From SIG469 sp964541215 (GTDB lineage: Bacteria; Bacillota; Clostridia; Oscillospirales; Oscillospiraceae), in assembly GCA_964541215.1 (NCBI GenBank), contig CAZIPP010000048.1, positions 1 through 11,211 of the forward strand: a DNA stretch of 11,211 nucleotides. The letters run 5' to 3'. The notes below the pieces were generated by a model. It searched no databases. It was not told the DNA's origin and was given only the letters and a program-made list of their open reading frames with translations. The position numbers were made by a program, and so were the translations under genes. Positions 1-5,675 of this stretch are shown piece after piece. Each line of letters starts with the position of its first letter. The first letter of the stretch is position 1.

Positions 1-1693
1 GGTCTGGAGCTCGTCCTGAATATCCAGAGCAGAGAAGATATCATCGGTATAATCAACAGGCAGATGAGAGCTGTTGGTATAGTAAGGAGTGCCGCCGTTT
101 TCGGAAGCGGTGATGATATCGGGGTATCTCTCCTTGTCGTGCTTGGCAAGACGATAGGAGGTGGATTCAGCGGGAGTGGCTTCCAGATTGTACAGGTCAC
201 CATACTGCTCCTGATAGTCAGACAGACGCTCACGCATATGGTTCAGGACGTCCTGAGCAAACTTCTGGCACTCAGCATGAGACAGATCCTTTCTCAGCCA
301 ACGGGCGTTGAGGCAGGCTTCGTTCATACCGACAAGACCGATGGTGGAGAAGTGATTATCAAAGTTGCCAAGATAGCGCTTGGTGTAGGGATACAGACCT
401 GCTTCAAGCAGATTGGTAACAATGTCACGCTTGATCTTCAGGCTTCTGGCAGAAATGTCCATCATTCTGTCCAGACGCTTATAGAAGGTCTTTTCATCGG
501 GAGACAGGTATGCGATACGGGGAAGGTTCAGGGTAACAACACCGATGGAACCGGTGCTTTCGCCGCTGCCGAAGAAACCGCCGGACTTTTTGCGAAGCTC
601 ACGAAGGTCAAGACGCAGACGGCAGCACATGGAACGAACATCGTTGGGTTCCATATCGCTGTTGATATAGTTGGAAAAATAGGGGGTGCCATACTTTGCG
701 GTCATCTCGAACAGAAGCTTGTTGTTCTCGGTGGGAGACCAGTCAAAGTCCTTGGTGATGGAGTAGGTGGGTATGGGATACTGGAAGCCACGGCCGTTGG
801 CATCGCCTTCGATCATAACTTCGATGAAAGCCTTGTTTACCATGTCCATCTCGGCCTTGCAGTCGCCATAAGTGAAGTCCATTTCCTTGCCGCCTACGAT
901 AGCGGGCATGTTTTCAAGGTCGTGAGGTACGGTCCAGTCCAGAGTGATGCTGGAAAAAGGTGCCTGAGTGCCCCAGCGGGGGCGGGTGTTGACACCGAAA
1001 ACCAAGGATTCGCTGCACTGCTTGACTNNNNNNNNNNTTCTGCATGATGCCCAGGAAGTTGACCATCTGGTTGCACAGAGAAGACAGGTGGCTGGCGGGC
1101 TTTGAGGTGATCTTGCCGGATACGCCGCCCAGACCTTCCTGAATAAGCTGCTTCAGGGACCAGCCTGCGCAGTAACCGGTAAGCATGGAAAGGTCATGGA
1201 TATGGATATCGGTGTTGCGGTGAGCATTGGCGATCTCTTCATCGTAAACTTCACTGAGCCAATAGTTTGCGGTGATGGCGCCGGAGTTGCTGAGTATCAG
1301 ACCGCCGACGGAATAAGTAACGGTGGAGTTTTCCTTAACACGCCAGTCGTTGATGTTGACATAGTTGTTGACGGTATCCTTATAATCGAGGTAGGTGGAC
1401 TTGGCATTGCGGAGCTTTTCGCGCTGCTTACGGTAGAGGATGTATGCCTTGGCAACATCTGCGTAGCCTGCCTGTACCAGTACGGATTCAACGCTGTCCT
1501 GAATATCTTCAACCGCTATCTGCTCATCTTCTATTTTGCTTTCAAAATCGGCGGTGACCTTAAGTGCCAGAAAATCTATAACATTGGGATGATACTGCTT
1601 TTCCTGAGCCTCAAAAGCCTGAGTAATAGCATCGCTGATCTTGGTAATATCAAACTCAACTATCTTGCCGTCTCTTTTTAAAACTCTATACAT
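1..1693 (-). CDS. nrdD: Anaerobic (class III) ribonucleoside-triphosphate reductase, partial, with internal assembly gap
   Basis: Reduces ribonucleoside triphosphates to dNTPs anaerobically using a glycyl radical. Translation from the ATG at 1693 gives 218 codons up to the N gap, and a further 342 codons run from 1026 to the window edge. Residues 1-92 (MYRVLKRDGKIVEFD...) are an ATP-cone allosteric domain. Family blocks before the gap include NTDIHIHDLSMLTGYCAGWS and LCNQMVNFLGIMQ. After it come VFGVNTRPRWG, IVGGKEMDFTYGDC, DANGRGFQYPIPTYSITKDF, a CCRLRLDLRELRKKSGG block probably holding a radical-site cysteine, and GESTGSIGV. The C-terminal zinc site and glycyl-radical motif lie beyond the left edge. 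The reading frame changes across the ten Ns, which I read as a gap placeholder rather than a frameshift. RBS AAGGAAGG lies 6 nt before the ATG. It lies downstream of nrdG in the same direction, with its own promoter and NrdR-like boxes. Family identity is very secure. Confidence 0.96.
1028..1037. other. Assembly gap (10 N) inside nrdD
   Basis: Ten Ns interrupt nrdD. On the minus strand the gap begins after ...GIMQ plus the bases AA, and ends with a lone A before the codons for VKQCSES. Keeping both sides in frame requires a missing length divisible by three, so ten is a placeholder. From remembered NrdD homologues, roughly 28-29 residues (about 84 nt, starting with an Asn after Gln218) are missing. 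Confidence 0.9.
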
Positions 1694-1737
1694 TGTCTGC
1701 CTTCCTTTCTTTTTGGTATCAGCAATAATATTTCAAA

Positions 1738-1751
1738 AACTAGTAATTGTG
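1738..1751. promoter_or_regulatory. Degenerate NrdR-like box (A)
   Basis: AACTAGTAATTGTG keeps one good half (ATTGTG) of the CACAAN4TTGTG pattern. Its centre lies 42 bp (about four helical turns) from box B. It is weak on its own and listed because of that spacing. Confidence 0.3.
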
Positions 1752-1779
1752 GTAATTTATACCTTTTTTCTATTTCAAG

Positions 1780-1793
1780 CACAAGTTATTGTG
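1780..1793. promoter_or_regulatory. NrdR-like box (B), downstream of the nrdD promoter
   Basis: CACAAGTTATTGTG has five-base arms CACAA/TTGTG that are perfectly inverted. It lies about 10-25 bp downstream of the predicted start site of nrdD, where a bound repressor would block initiation or escape. The shape matches the known NrdR box (roughly ACACWATATATWGTGT). Confidence 0.65.
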
Positions 1794-1810
1794 TCTATCT
1801 TGTGATAGGG

Positions 1811-1839
1811 ATTATAGCATAGCCCAATACTATAATCAA
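1811..1839 (-). promoter_or_regulatory. Sigma-A promoter of nrdD
   Basis: Read on the minus strand: -35 TTGATT (1839-1834), 17-bp spacer, then -10 TATAAT (1816-1811) preceded by TGC, an extended -10. Transcription should start near 1804, leaving a leader of about 110 nt before the nrdD ATG at 1693. NrdR-like palindromes lie on both sides of it. Confidence 0.8.
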
Positions 1840-1869
1840 GGGGTTTTTGCAAAATTTTTCTGTTTAGAC

Positions 1870-1883
1870 CACAATATATTGTG
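1870..1883. promoter_or_regulatory. NrdR box (C), perfect 14-bp palindrome
   Basis: CACAATATATTGTG is a perfect palindrome and the closest match here to the NrdR consensus. It sits about 30 bp upstream of the -35 hexamer of nrdD. The 17-mer GACCACAATATATTGTG containing it recurs exactly in box F. Its core is 31 bp from the core of box D, the usual spacing of paired NrdR boxes. Confidence 0.75.
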
Positions 1884-1900
1884 TTTGCATACAGGTCAAT

Positions 1901-1914
1901 TCCAAGATATTGCC
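1901..1914. promoter_or_regulatory. NrdR-like box (D)
   Basis: The core CAAGATATTG at 1903-1912 is a one-mismatch variant of the box C core and lies 31 bp (three turns) from it. It is repeated in tandem 13 bp further on as box E. Confidence 0.5.
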
Positions 1915-1927
1915 CCAAGATATTGTG
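1914..1927. promoter_or_regulatory. NrdR-like box (E)
   Basis: CCCAAGATATTGTG has core CAAGATATTG at 1916-1925. On the minus strand it reads GACCACAATATCTTG, sharing GACCACAATAT with boxes C and F. It forms an 11-bp direct repeat (CCAAGATATTG) with box D. Confidence 0.55.
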
Positions 1928-1970
1928 GTCAGTGCCATAAAAACCGTCGAAAAACCATATTCGGACGTAA

Positions 1971-2000
1971 AACCCGACCACAATATATTGTGATCGGGTT
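1971..2000. promoter_or_regulatory. 30-bp palindrome with NrdR box (F) at its centre
   Basis: The outer arms AACCCGA (1971-1977) and TCGGGTT (1994-2000) flank the perfect palindrome CACAATATATTGTG (1979-1992), with a single mismatched pair (C1978/A1993). TTTT follows the stem on either strand, so in RNA it could also act as a weak intrinsic terminator after nrdG. As DNA, the centre is identical to NrdR box C. Confidence 0.65.
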
Positions 2001-2009
2001 TTAACAGCG

Positions 2010-2040
2010 TGTCAAAAAAGTCCAAAGGGACTTTTTGACA
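2010..2040 (-). terminator. Hairpin just downstream of nrdG, possible terminator
   Basis: TGTCAAAAAAGTCC (2010-2023) pairs with GGACTTTTTGACA (2028-2040), a 13-bp stem with one bulged base and a 4-nt loop, starting 8 nt after the nrdG stop. The U-rich half of the stem and the loop fit a terminator of the upstream transcript, but no U-run follows it. Hairpins of this TGTCAAAAA type may also be dispersed repeats in Clostridia, so the role is uncertain. Confidence 0.5.
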
Positions 2041-2048
2041 GTATCCAC

Positions 2049-2735
2049 TTAATGCATTTCCGTATTCGGTATATACAGTTTTGCTATCTCAAGCATTCTT
2101 TTACTCTCCTGCTCGGAAAGAGCGCTCATTCCCTGACCTACCAGATCTCCAGAATCCACGAAGTTCTGAAGCACATACCGCTGGCATCCCTGTATCCACT
2201 GACCTATCTTGTGCATATCCTCTTCGGTATGCAGCGGATGCGCAATTGTGGTACGGAAGGTATAGGGCACATGCCCTTCCATAAGAAAGTCCACACTTTC
2301 ACAGACACCGGAAATATCATAATCTTCTATCCCCACAGTTTTCCCATAGCTTTCTTTGGAGTTCTTTATATCCACAGCTACATGATCCACAAGACCTTCG
2401 TTTACGATCCTTTTCAACGCTTCAGGATAACTGCCGTTGGTATCCAGCTTCACAAGATATCCAAGCTCCTTGATGGCTTTAATAAGCTCATGCGTATCAG
2501 GATGCATCAGTGGTTCTCCCCCGGTGATGCACACACCATCCAGCATCCCCTGCCGTTTTTTCAAAAAGGTCATCAGCTCATCCATGGGTATTTCAGGATT
2601 CTCATTGGGTCTGAGCACCAGCGATGCATTATGGCAGAATGGGCATCTGAAATTGCATCCTCCGGTAAACACAGTGCATGCCACTTTTCCCGGGAAATCC
2701 AGCAATGTAAGTTTTTGAAGTCCGCTTATTCTCAT
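2049..2735 (-). CDS. nrdG: Anaerobic ribonucleotide reductase activating protein (radical SAM, NrdG2 type)
   Basis: This 228-aa radical-SAM activase would use a [4Fe-4S] cluster and S-adenosylmethionine to abstract hydrogen from the C-terminal glycine of NrdD. The cluster motif is C27-x3-C31-x2-C34 (GGCNFRCPFCHN). GGEP at 72-75 is the SAM-binding motif, and LVKLDTNGSYPE and VDHVAVDIKN are typical later strands of the barrel. The opening ISGLQKLTLLDFPGKVACTVF is characteristic of the longer NrdG2 group (TIGR02495 type) rather than the short E. coli NrdG. The ATG at 2735 directly follows the MBL stop codon, and its RBS (GAGGTGA) lies inside the last codons of that gene, so the two are probably translated together. 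nrdD lies downstream in the same direction. The N-terminal match is strong and function is well supported by context. Confidence 0.94.
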   Translation of the reverse strand: MRISGLQKLTLLDFPGKVACTVFTGGCNFRCPFCHNASLVLRPNENPEIPMDELMTFLKKRQGMLDGVCITGGEPLMHPDTHELIKAIKELGYLVKLDTNGSYPEALKRIVNEGLVDHVAVDIKNSKESYGKTVGIEDYDISGVCESVDFLMEGHVPYTFRTTIAHPLHTEEDMHKIGQWIQGCQRYVLQNFVDSGDLVGQGMSALSEQESKRMLEIAKLYIPNTEMH

Positions 2736-3563
2736 CTATATCACCTCGATAACTTTTCCGCCGGACATATACTCCAGCTTTTCGCCCATTATCTTCTTCA
2801 TTTTTTCGTATGCAGACAGCCCTGTACAATGGCAGGTATAGTACATGGACGGATACTGCATCAGGCGCTTAGCAGTTTCCTCCACAGGGATATGAAGCCC
2901 TTCCTCACTGCCGCCGGGGTTAGACAGATGAAAGCCTGCAATGACCACATCCGGAGCATGTCCGATCATTTCAATGGCCTTTTCAAGAAGATTGACTATT
3001 CCGTTATGAGAACAGCCTGAGATAAGCACAGTCTTCCCGTTTTCTGTAATGATAAGATTCTGCTCATGGGCAAAGCTATCAGGTTCAGGACCATTCTCTC
3101 CCTGCATCAGCAGCTTTTTGTTGGTCTCTGACCACAGCTCTCTGGCAGTTACGCCGCTGAACAGCGTAAGCTCATCATCAATAACGGCAACACCATCGGC
3201 AAGAACTACCCTGCCGCTTTCCAGCAGAGCCGGGTCAACGCCAATATCCCGGATACCGCCATCATCACGCCGGGCAAGATGAGGCTCAAACGCCAGCTTA
3301 TGTGCATAGACAGACGCTTTTGAATTCAGCTCAAAAAAACGTCCCATTGCACCGCCATGGTCATAGTGACCATGAGACAAAAAGGCAATGTCAGCAGCGG
3401 ATGTATCGACTCCCATGGCTTCCGCATTGCCTTCAAACCCGCCGCTTTCGCCAAAATCGAACATAATGCGGTGTTTTTCCGTCTCAATATATAAAGACAG
3501 TCCGTGCTCACAGGCAAGACCTTCTTTGCAGGCTGTGTTCTCTATCAGTGCGGTGATTGTCAT
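2736..3563 (-). CDS. MBL-fold metallo-hydrolase (DHPS-like subgroup)
   Basis: A 275-aa cytoplasmic protein with no signal peptide. The metal motif H64-G-H66-Y-D68-H69 (SHGHYDHGG) defines the metallo-beta-lactamase fold. Further likely ligands are H186 in ISGCSHNGIVN and H212 in AGFHLSNPGG, with H245 in the terminal YTCHCTG. The GCSHNG and TCHCTG blocks resemble the subgroup annotated 7,8-dihydropterin-6-methyl-4-(beta-D-ribofuranosyl)-aminobenzene-5'-phosphate synthase-like. In bacteria that label usually reflects fold only, so the substrate is unknown. It is the first gene of a transcript with nrdG: its TAG (2738-2736) abuts the nrdG ATG. GAGAGG lies about 10 nt before the ATG. The coupling suggests co-expression with dNTP synthesis, but no biochemical link is evident from sequence. 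Confidence 0.85.
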   Translation of the reverse strand: MTITALIENTACKEGLACEHGLSLYIETEKHRIMFDFGESGGFEGNAEAMGVDTSAADIAFLSHGHYDHGGAMGRFFELNSKASVYAHKLAFEPHLARRDDGGIRDIGVDPALLESGRVVLADGVAVIDDELTLFSGVTARELWSETNKKLLMQGENGPEPDSFAHEQNLIITENGKTVLISGCSHNGIVNLLEKAIEMIGHAPDVVIAGFHLSNPGGSEEGLHIPVEETAKRLMQYPSMYYTCHCTGLSAYEKMKKIMGEKLEYMSGGKVIEVI

Positions 3564-3594
3564 ATTATGTTAACCTCTCGTCTTGATTTATATA

Positions 3595-3623
3595 ATTATA
3601 CCACCGATTTGACAATAAATGAA
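3595..3623 (-). promoter_or_regulatory. Promoter of the MBL-nrdG operon
   Basis: On the minus strand an extended -10, TGG followed by TATAAT (3600-3595), has a poor -35 (TTCATT at 3623-3618) at 17 bp. The -10 is strong and the -35 weak. It overlaps the opposing plus-strand promoter, whose -35 lies within this spacer. Confidence 0.55.
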
Positions 3624-3637
3624 CCAGCAAATATAAT
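3609..3637 (+). promoter_or_regulatory. Consensus sigma-A promoter of the SanA/YdcF-like gene
   Basis: TTGACA (3609-3614), 17-bp spacer, TATAAT (3632-3637): a full consensus match. The start site should be near 3644, giving a short leader to the RBS GGAG and the ATG at 3674. Confidence 0.85.
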
Positions 3638-3673
3638 ATCGATTACATTCAACGATCACAGCGGAGATGACTA

Positions 3674-4351
3674 ATGAAAAAGAAACTTCTTAAAAGATTA
3701 TTTATTATACTGATATCAGTTATCGTTCTTGCCCTTGCTGCCCTGCTTATCATAAACGCAGCGGTCAGATCTGCTGCCAACGGCAGGATACTGACCGGCG
3801 ATGAGGCGACATCACTGTATGCGGACTGCATTATAGTTCTTGGCGCGGGAGTATACTCTTCCGGTCAGCCCAGTCCCATGCTGTCTGACAGGCTTGATTA
3901 CGGCATTGAGCTTTATCACGCGGGAGCCGCGCCAAAGCTCATTATGAGCGGTGACCACGGGCGCACGGATTACGATGAAGTAAACGTTATGAAAGAATAC
4001 GCCATTGAGCGCGGTGTCCCTTCCCAAGACGTTTTTATGGATCACGCAGGTTTCTCGACATACGAAAGTCTTTACCGCGCCAGAGACGTTTTTGAAGCCG
4101 AGAGGGTGATCATCGTTACCCAGGAATACCATATGTACCGCGCTCTTTACATAGCGGAAAAGCTTGGGCTTGAGGCTTACGGTGTCTGTTCGGATCCTCG
4201 GGAATACGCTTTGCAGTGGTACCGCGATCTGCGTGAGGTTGCCGCAAGAGCCAAGGACTTTTTGCAGTGCATATACATGCCTGAACCAACTTTTTTGGGT
4301 GAAGCCATCCCCGTGTCCGGTGACGGAGATATGACAAATGATAAAGGCTGA
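3674..4351 (+). CDS. SanA/YdcF-family (DUF218) membrane-anchored protein
   Basis: A 225-aa protein with a basic N-terminus (MKKKLLKR) and a single transmembrane segment at about 9-31, probably an uncleaved anchor with the catalytic-like domain outside. DUF218 features are DCIIVLGAGV (51-60), SDRLDYGIELYHAG (71-84), LIMSGDHGRTDYDEVNVMKEYAIERGV (89-115), AGFSTYESLYRARDVF (125-140) and VIIVTQEYHMYRALYIAEKLG (145-165). The tail YMPEPTFLGEAIPV resembles SanA. E. coli SanA and ElyC/YdcF are linked to envelope barrier function and vancomycin sensitivity, but the biochemical activity is not established, so only an envelope-related role is inferred. RBS GGAG lies 7 nt upstream. It is monocistronic, ending just before a repeat element and a shared terminator. 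Confidence 0.88.
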   Translation: MKKKLLKRLFIILISVIVLALAALLIINAAVRSAANGRILTGDEATSLYADCIIVLGAGVYSSGQPSPMLSDRLDYGIELYHAGAAPKLIMSGDHGRTDYDEVNVMKEYAIERGVPSQDVFMDHAGFSTYESLYRARDVFEAERVIIVTQEYHMYRALYIAEKLGLEAYGVCSDPREYALQWYRDLREVAARAKDFLQCIYMPEPTFLGEAIPVSGDGDMTNDKG

Positions 4352-4358
4352 TATTCGA

Positions 4359-4458
4359 TGTCATCCTGAGGAGACGGTCAGCAAAGCTGACCGGTGACGT
4401 TAGGATCCCATCCATAAGATGGGGATCCCTCCAATGCTTCGCATTGTTCGCAGTGACA
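4359..4458. repeat. 100-bp multi-hairpin REP/MITE-like intergenic element
   Basis: Outer inverted arms TGTCA (4359-4363) and TGACA (4454-4458) enclose three stem-loops. The first is CGGTCAGC/GCTGACCG (4375-4382/4386-4393, perfect, loop AAA). The second is GGATCCCATC against GATGGGGATCC (4403-4412/4418-4428, one bulge). The third is CAATGC/GCATTG (4432-4437/4441-4446, perfect, loop TTC). The layout resembles dispersed palindromic elements with TGTCAT-type ends found between genes in many Clostridia. It encodes nothing and lies between convergent genes, beginning 8 bp after the SanA-like stop. Confidence 0.65.
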
Positions 4459-4460
4459 GC

Positions 4461-4506
4461 AAAACCAAAGAACTCGGCAGTTTAACCTGCCGAGTTCTTT
4501 GGTTTT
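4461..4506. terminator. Bidirectional intrinsic terminator between convergent genes
   Basis: A perfect 20-bp stem (4461-4480 against 4487-4506) with a 6-nt loop, a GC-rich core CTCGGCAG and A-run/T-run ends, so it works in both directions. The stop codon of the minus-strand kinase-like gene (4507-4505) overlaps the stem foot. Confidence 0.92.
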
Positions 4507-5122
4507 ATCCTTCAAAGCTGTTTCTATACACTTTTTCAAATTCTTCAGTTATCTTGGCGAGCACCTCTACGCTGCCTTCAATTCCAAGCATGGAGCTGTC
4601 TATGGTGAAGTCATAGCTGGCAGCCTCCCCCCATTTTTTGTGGGAATAGTAATTATAGTATGCCGCTCTTTTCTTGTCCTGCTTCAAGGCTGTCTTTTCG
4701 GAAAGCTGCTCAGGAATGTTGTAATTTTCAACTATCCTCTTTTTTCTGGTTTCCATATCGCTGTGGATAAAGATATGTATGCAGTCCTTACGATCACGAA
4801 GAACATAGTCCGCACAGCGACCAACGATAACGCAGTCTCCCGCTTTGGCAACTTCCTTGATAGCATCGAACTGGGCAAATGCCAGCTGCTGGTTCATGGG
4901 AACAACATCGATGCCGCTCATGGAATTGACATACATATTGTAAATAAAACTGGATGTGGGAGTTTCATCAAACTCACTAAGTGCAGACTGGGAAAGTCCG
5001 CTCTTCTGGGCGGCTATCGTCAGCAGTTCATTGTCATAAAACGAAAATCCAAGTTTCTGAGCCAGCTTTTCGCCGATCTCTTTGCCGCCGCTTCCATACT
5101 GCCTGCCAATGGTAATGATCAT
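4505..5122 (-). CDS. Cytidylate kinase-like family protein
   Basis: A 205-aa P-loop protein of the cytidylate kinase-like family (Cytidylate_kin2 type). The N-terminus MIITIGRQYGSGGKEIGEKLA holds the nucleotide-binding loop G6-RQYGSGG-K14, followed by LGFSFYDNELL. CVIVGRCADYVLRD (97-110) and HIFIHSDMETRKKRIVE (116-132) match the core and lid region of NMP kinases, with an Arg/Lys-rich lid and KKRAAYYNYYSHKKWG further on. It differs from canonical Cmk, and members are common orphans in Clostridia with unproven substrates, so a nucleotide or related small-molecule kinase is the safest reading. The start has a modest upstream AAAGGCGG. It is transcribed alone, convergent with the SanA-like gene and divergent from the GntR operon. 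Confidence 0.85.
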   Translation of the reverse strand: MIITIGRQYGSGGKEIGEKLAQKLGFSFYDNELLTIAAQKSGLSQSALSEFDETPTSSFIYNMYVNSMSGIDVVPMNQQLAFAQFDAIKEVAKAGDCVIVGRCADYVLRDRKDCIHIFIHSDMETRKKRIVENYNIPEQLSEKTALKQDKKRAAYYNYYSHKKWGEAASYDFTIDSSMLGIEGSVEVLAKITEEFEKVYRNSFEG

Positions 5123-5160
5123 AACCGATACCGCCTTTCATCTTCAATATTTCTGCCTTT

Positions 5161-5189
5161 AGAATATCATAATCACAGCTTCTACACAA
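5161..5189 (-). promoter_or_regulatory. Candidate promoter of the cytidylate kinase-like gene
   Basis: On the minus strand, TTGTGT (5189-5184) and TATTCT (5166-5161) are separated by 17 bp, and the -10 is preceded by TGA. Both hexamers are imperfect. An alternative is TTGTTC with TATGAT at 18 bp. Confidence 0.4.
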
Positions 5190-5218
5190 GAACAAATTTT
5201 TAATTTTTAAAAAAACTG

Positions 5219-5247
5219 TTGACTTTTACCAAACGTCAGTGTATCCT
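5219..5247 (+). promoter_or_regulatory. Promoter of the gntR-ABC operon
   Basis: TTGACT (5219-5224), 17-bp spacer, TATCCT (5242-5247). The -35 is strong and the -10 moderate, as often seen for repressor-controlled promoters. The start site would fall near 5254, inside the operator described next. Confidence 0.6.
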
Positions 5248-5250
5248 AAG

Positions 5251-5271
5251 TGTACTATCACAGTTAATACA
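5251..5271. promoter_or_regulatory. Putative GntR (YtrA-type) operator
   Basis: TGTACTA (5251-5257), 7-bp spacer, TAATACA (5265-5271): arms inverted at six of seven positions. It lies on the predicted transcription start, immediately after the -10. A second, wider inverted repeat (AAGTGTACT at 5248-5256 and AGTTCACTT at 5275-5283) encloses it. The shape fits operators of the YtrA subfamily and implies autorepression by the adjacent regulator. Confidence 0.55.
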
Positions 5272-5306
5272 GTCAGTTCACTTATAACAGTTTCAGGAGG
5301 TGGAAC

Positions 5307-5675
5307 ATGATAACGCTGAACTACCGTGATTCCCGCCCCATCTATGAACAGATCAAAGACGGTATCAAGCGGCTGGTGGTGACAGGCGCCGTAGCTGCCG
5401 ATGAAAAGCTTCCCTCCGTTCGGGAGCTGGCATCGTCACTTGCTATCAACCCCAACACCATCCAGCGCGCATATCGGGAGCTTGAACAGGAAGGCTATGT
5501 TTACACCGTAGCCGGCAAAGGCTCCTTTGCCAGCGCAAACCATCAGGTGGACACAAGACGCACCGATGAGCTGCTTGCCGCATTTGACAAAACCGTGGCT
5601 GAGCTGAAATTCCTGGGCGTCAGCACCGACGAGCTTTGCAGCCGCATCCAGAACCCAAAGGAGGGAGCAAAATGA
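5307..5675 (+). CDS. GntR-family transcriptional regulator, YtrA subfamily
   Basis: A 122-aa repressor made of an N-terminal winged helix-turn-helix (residues 5-75) and a short helical tail, the small YtrA architecture without a large ligand-binding domain. Diagnostic blocks are YRDSRPIYEQIKDGIKRLVVTGAV, EKLPSVRELASSLAINPNTIQRAYRELEQEGYVYTVAGKGSF. RBS AGGAGG (5295-5300) lies 6 nt before the ATG. Its TGA overlaps the ATG of the ABC ATPase (ATGA), so the two are translationally coupled. YtrA-type regulators commonly repress the ABC operon they head, often with induction by cell-envelope antibiotics. That inducer class is inferred from family, not visible here. Confidence 0.93.
   Translation: MITLNYRDSRPIYEQIKDGIKRLVVTGAVAADEKLPSVRELASSLAINPNTIQRAYRELEQEGYVYTVAGKGSFASANHQVDTRRTDELLAAFDKTVAELKFLGVSTDELCSRIQNPKEGAK

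Noticed and set aside
64..1047. Long plus-strand open frame opposite nrdD
   Set aside because: It is antisense to strongly conserved NrdD, reads through the N gap and has no RBS or recognisable protein family.
1196..1681. Plus-strand open frame of 161 codons
   Set aside because: Shadow of the NrdD N-terminal ATP-cone coding strand; no supporting signals.
914..1693. Truncated or frameshifted nrdD pseudogene
   Set aside because: The frame change coincides exactly with the ten Ns, and both flanks are intact NrdD, so this is an assembly gap.
1694..1803. Riboswitch or leader-peptide attenuator in the nrdD leader
   Set aside because: I could not find a conserved aptamer pattern or terminator/antiterminator pair; the AT-rich leader shows only the palindromic boxes and the RBS.
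1902..1925. Start of a CRISPR or tandem repeat array (CCAAGATATTG twice)
   Set aside because: Only two short copies, no spacers, and the unit is a half-palindromic NrdR-box variant.
2052..3020. Plus-strand 322-codon open frame
   Set aside because: Runs antisense across both nrdG and the MBL gene, spans their junction and has a His/Cys-rich composition with no family resemblance.
4499..5203. Plus-strand 234-codon open frame
   Set aside because: Antisense to the cytidylate kinase-like gene, which has a clear P-loop and family motifs.
5636..5671. Twelve-codon N-terminal extension of the ABC ATPase
   Set aside because: It would lie within gntR and lacks an RBS, while the ATG at 5672 has AAGGAGG and begins the conserved domain.
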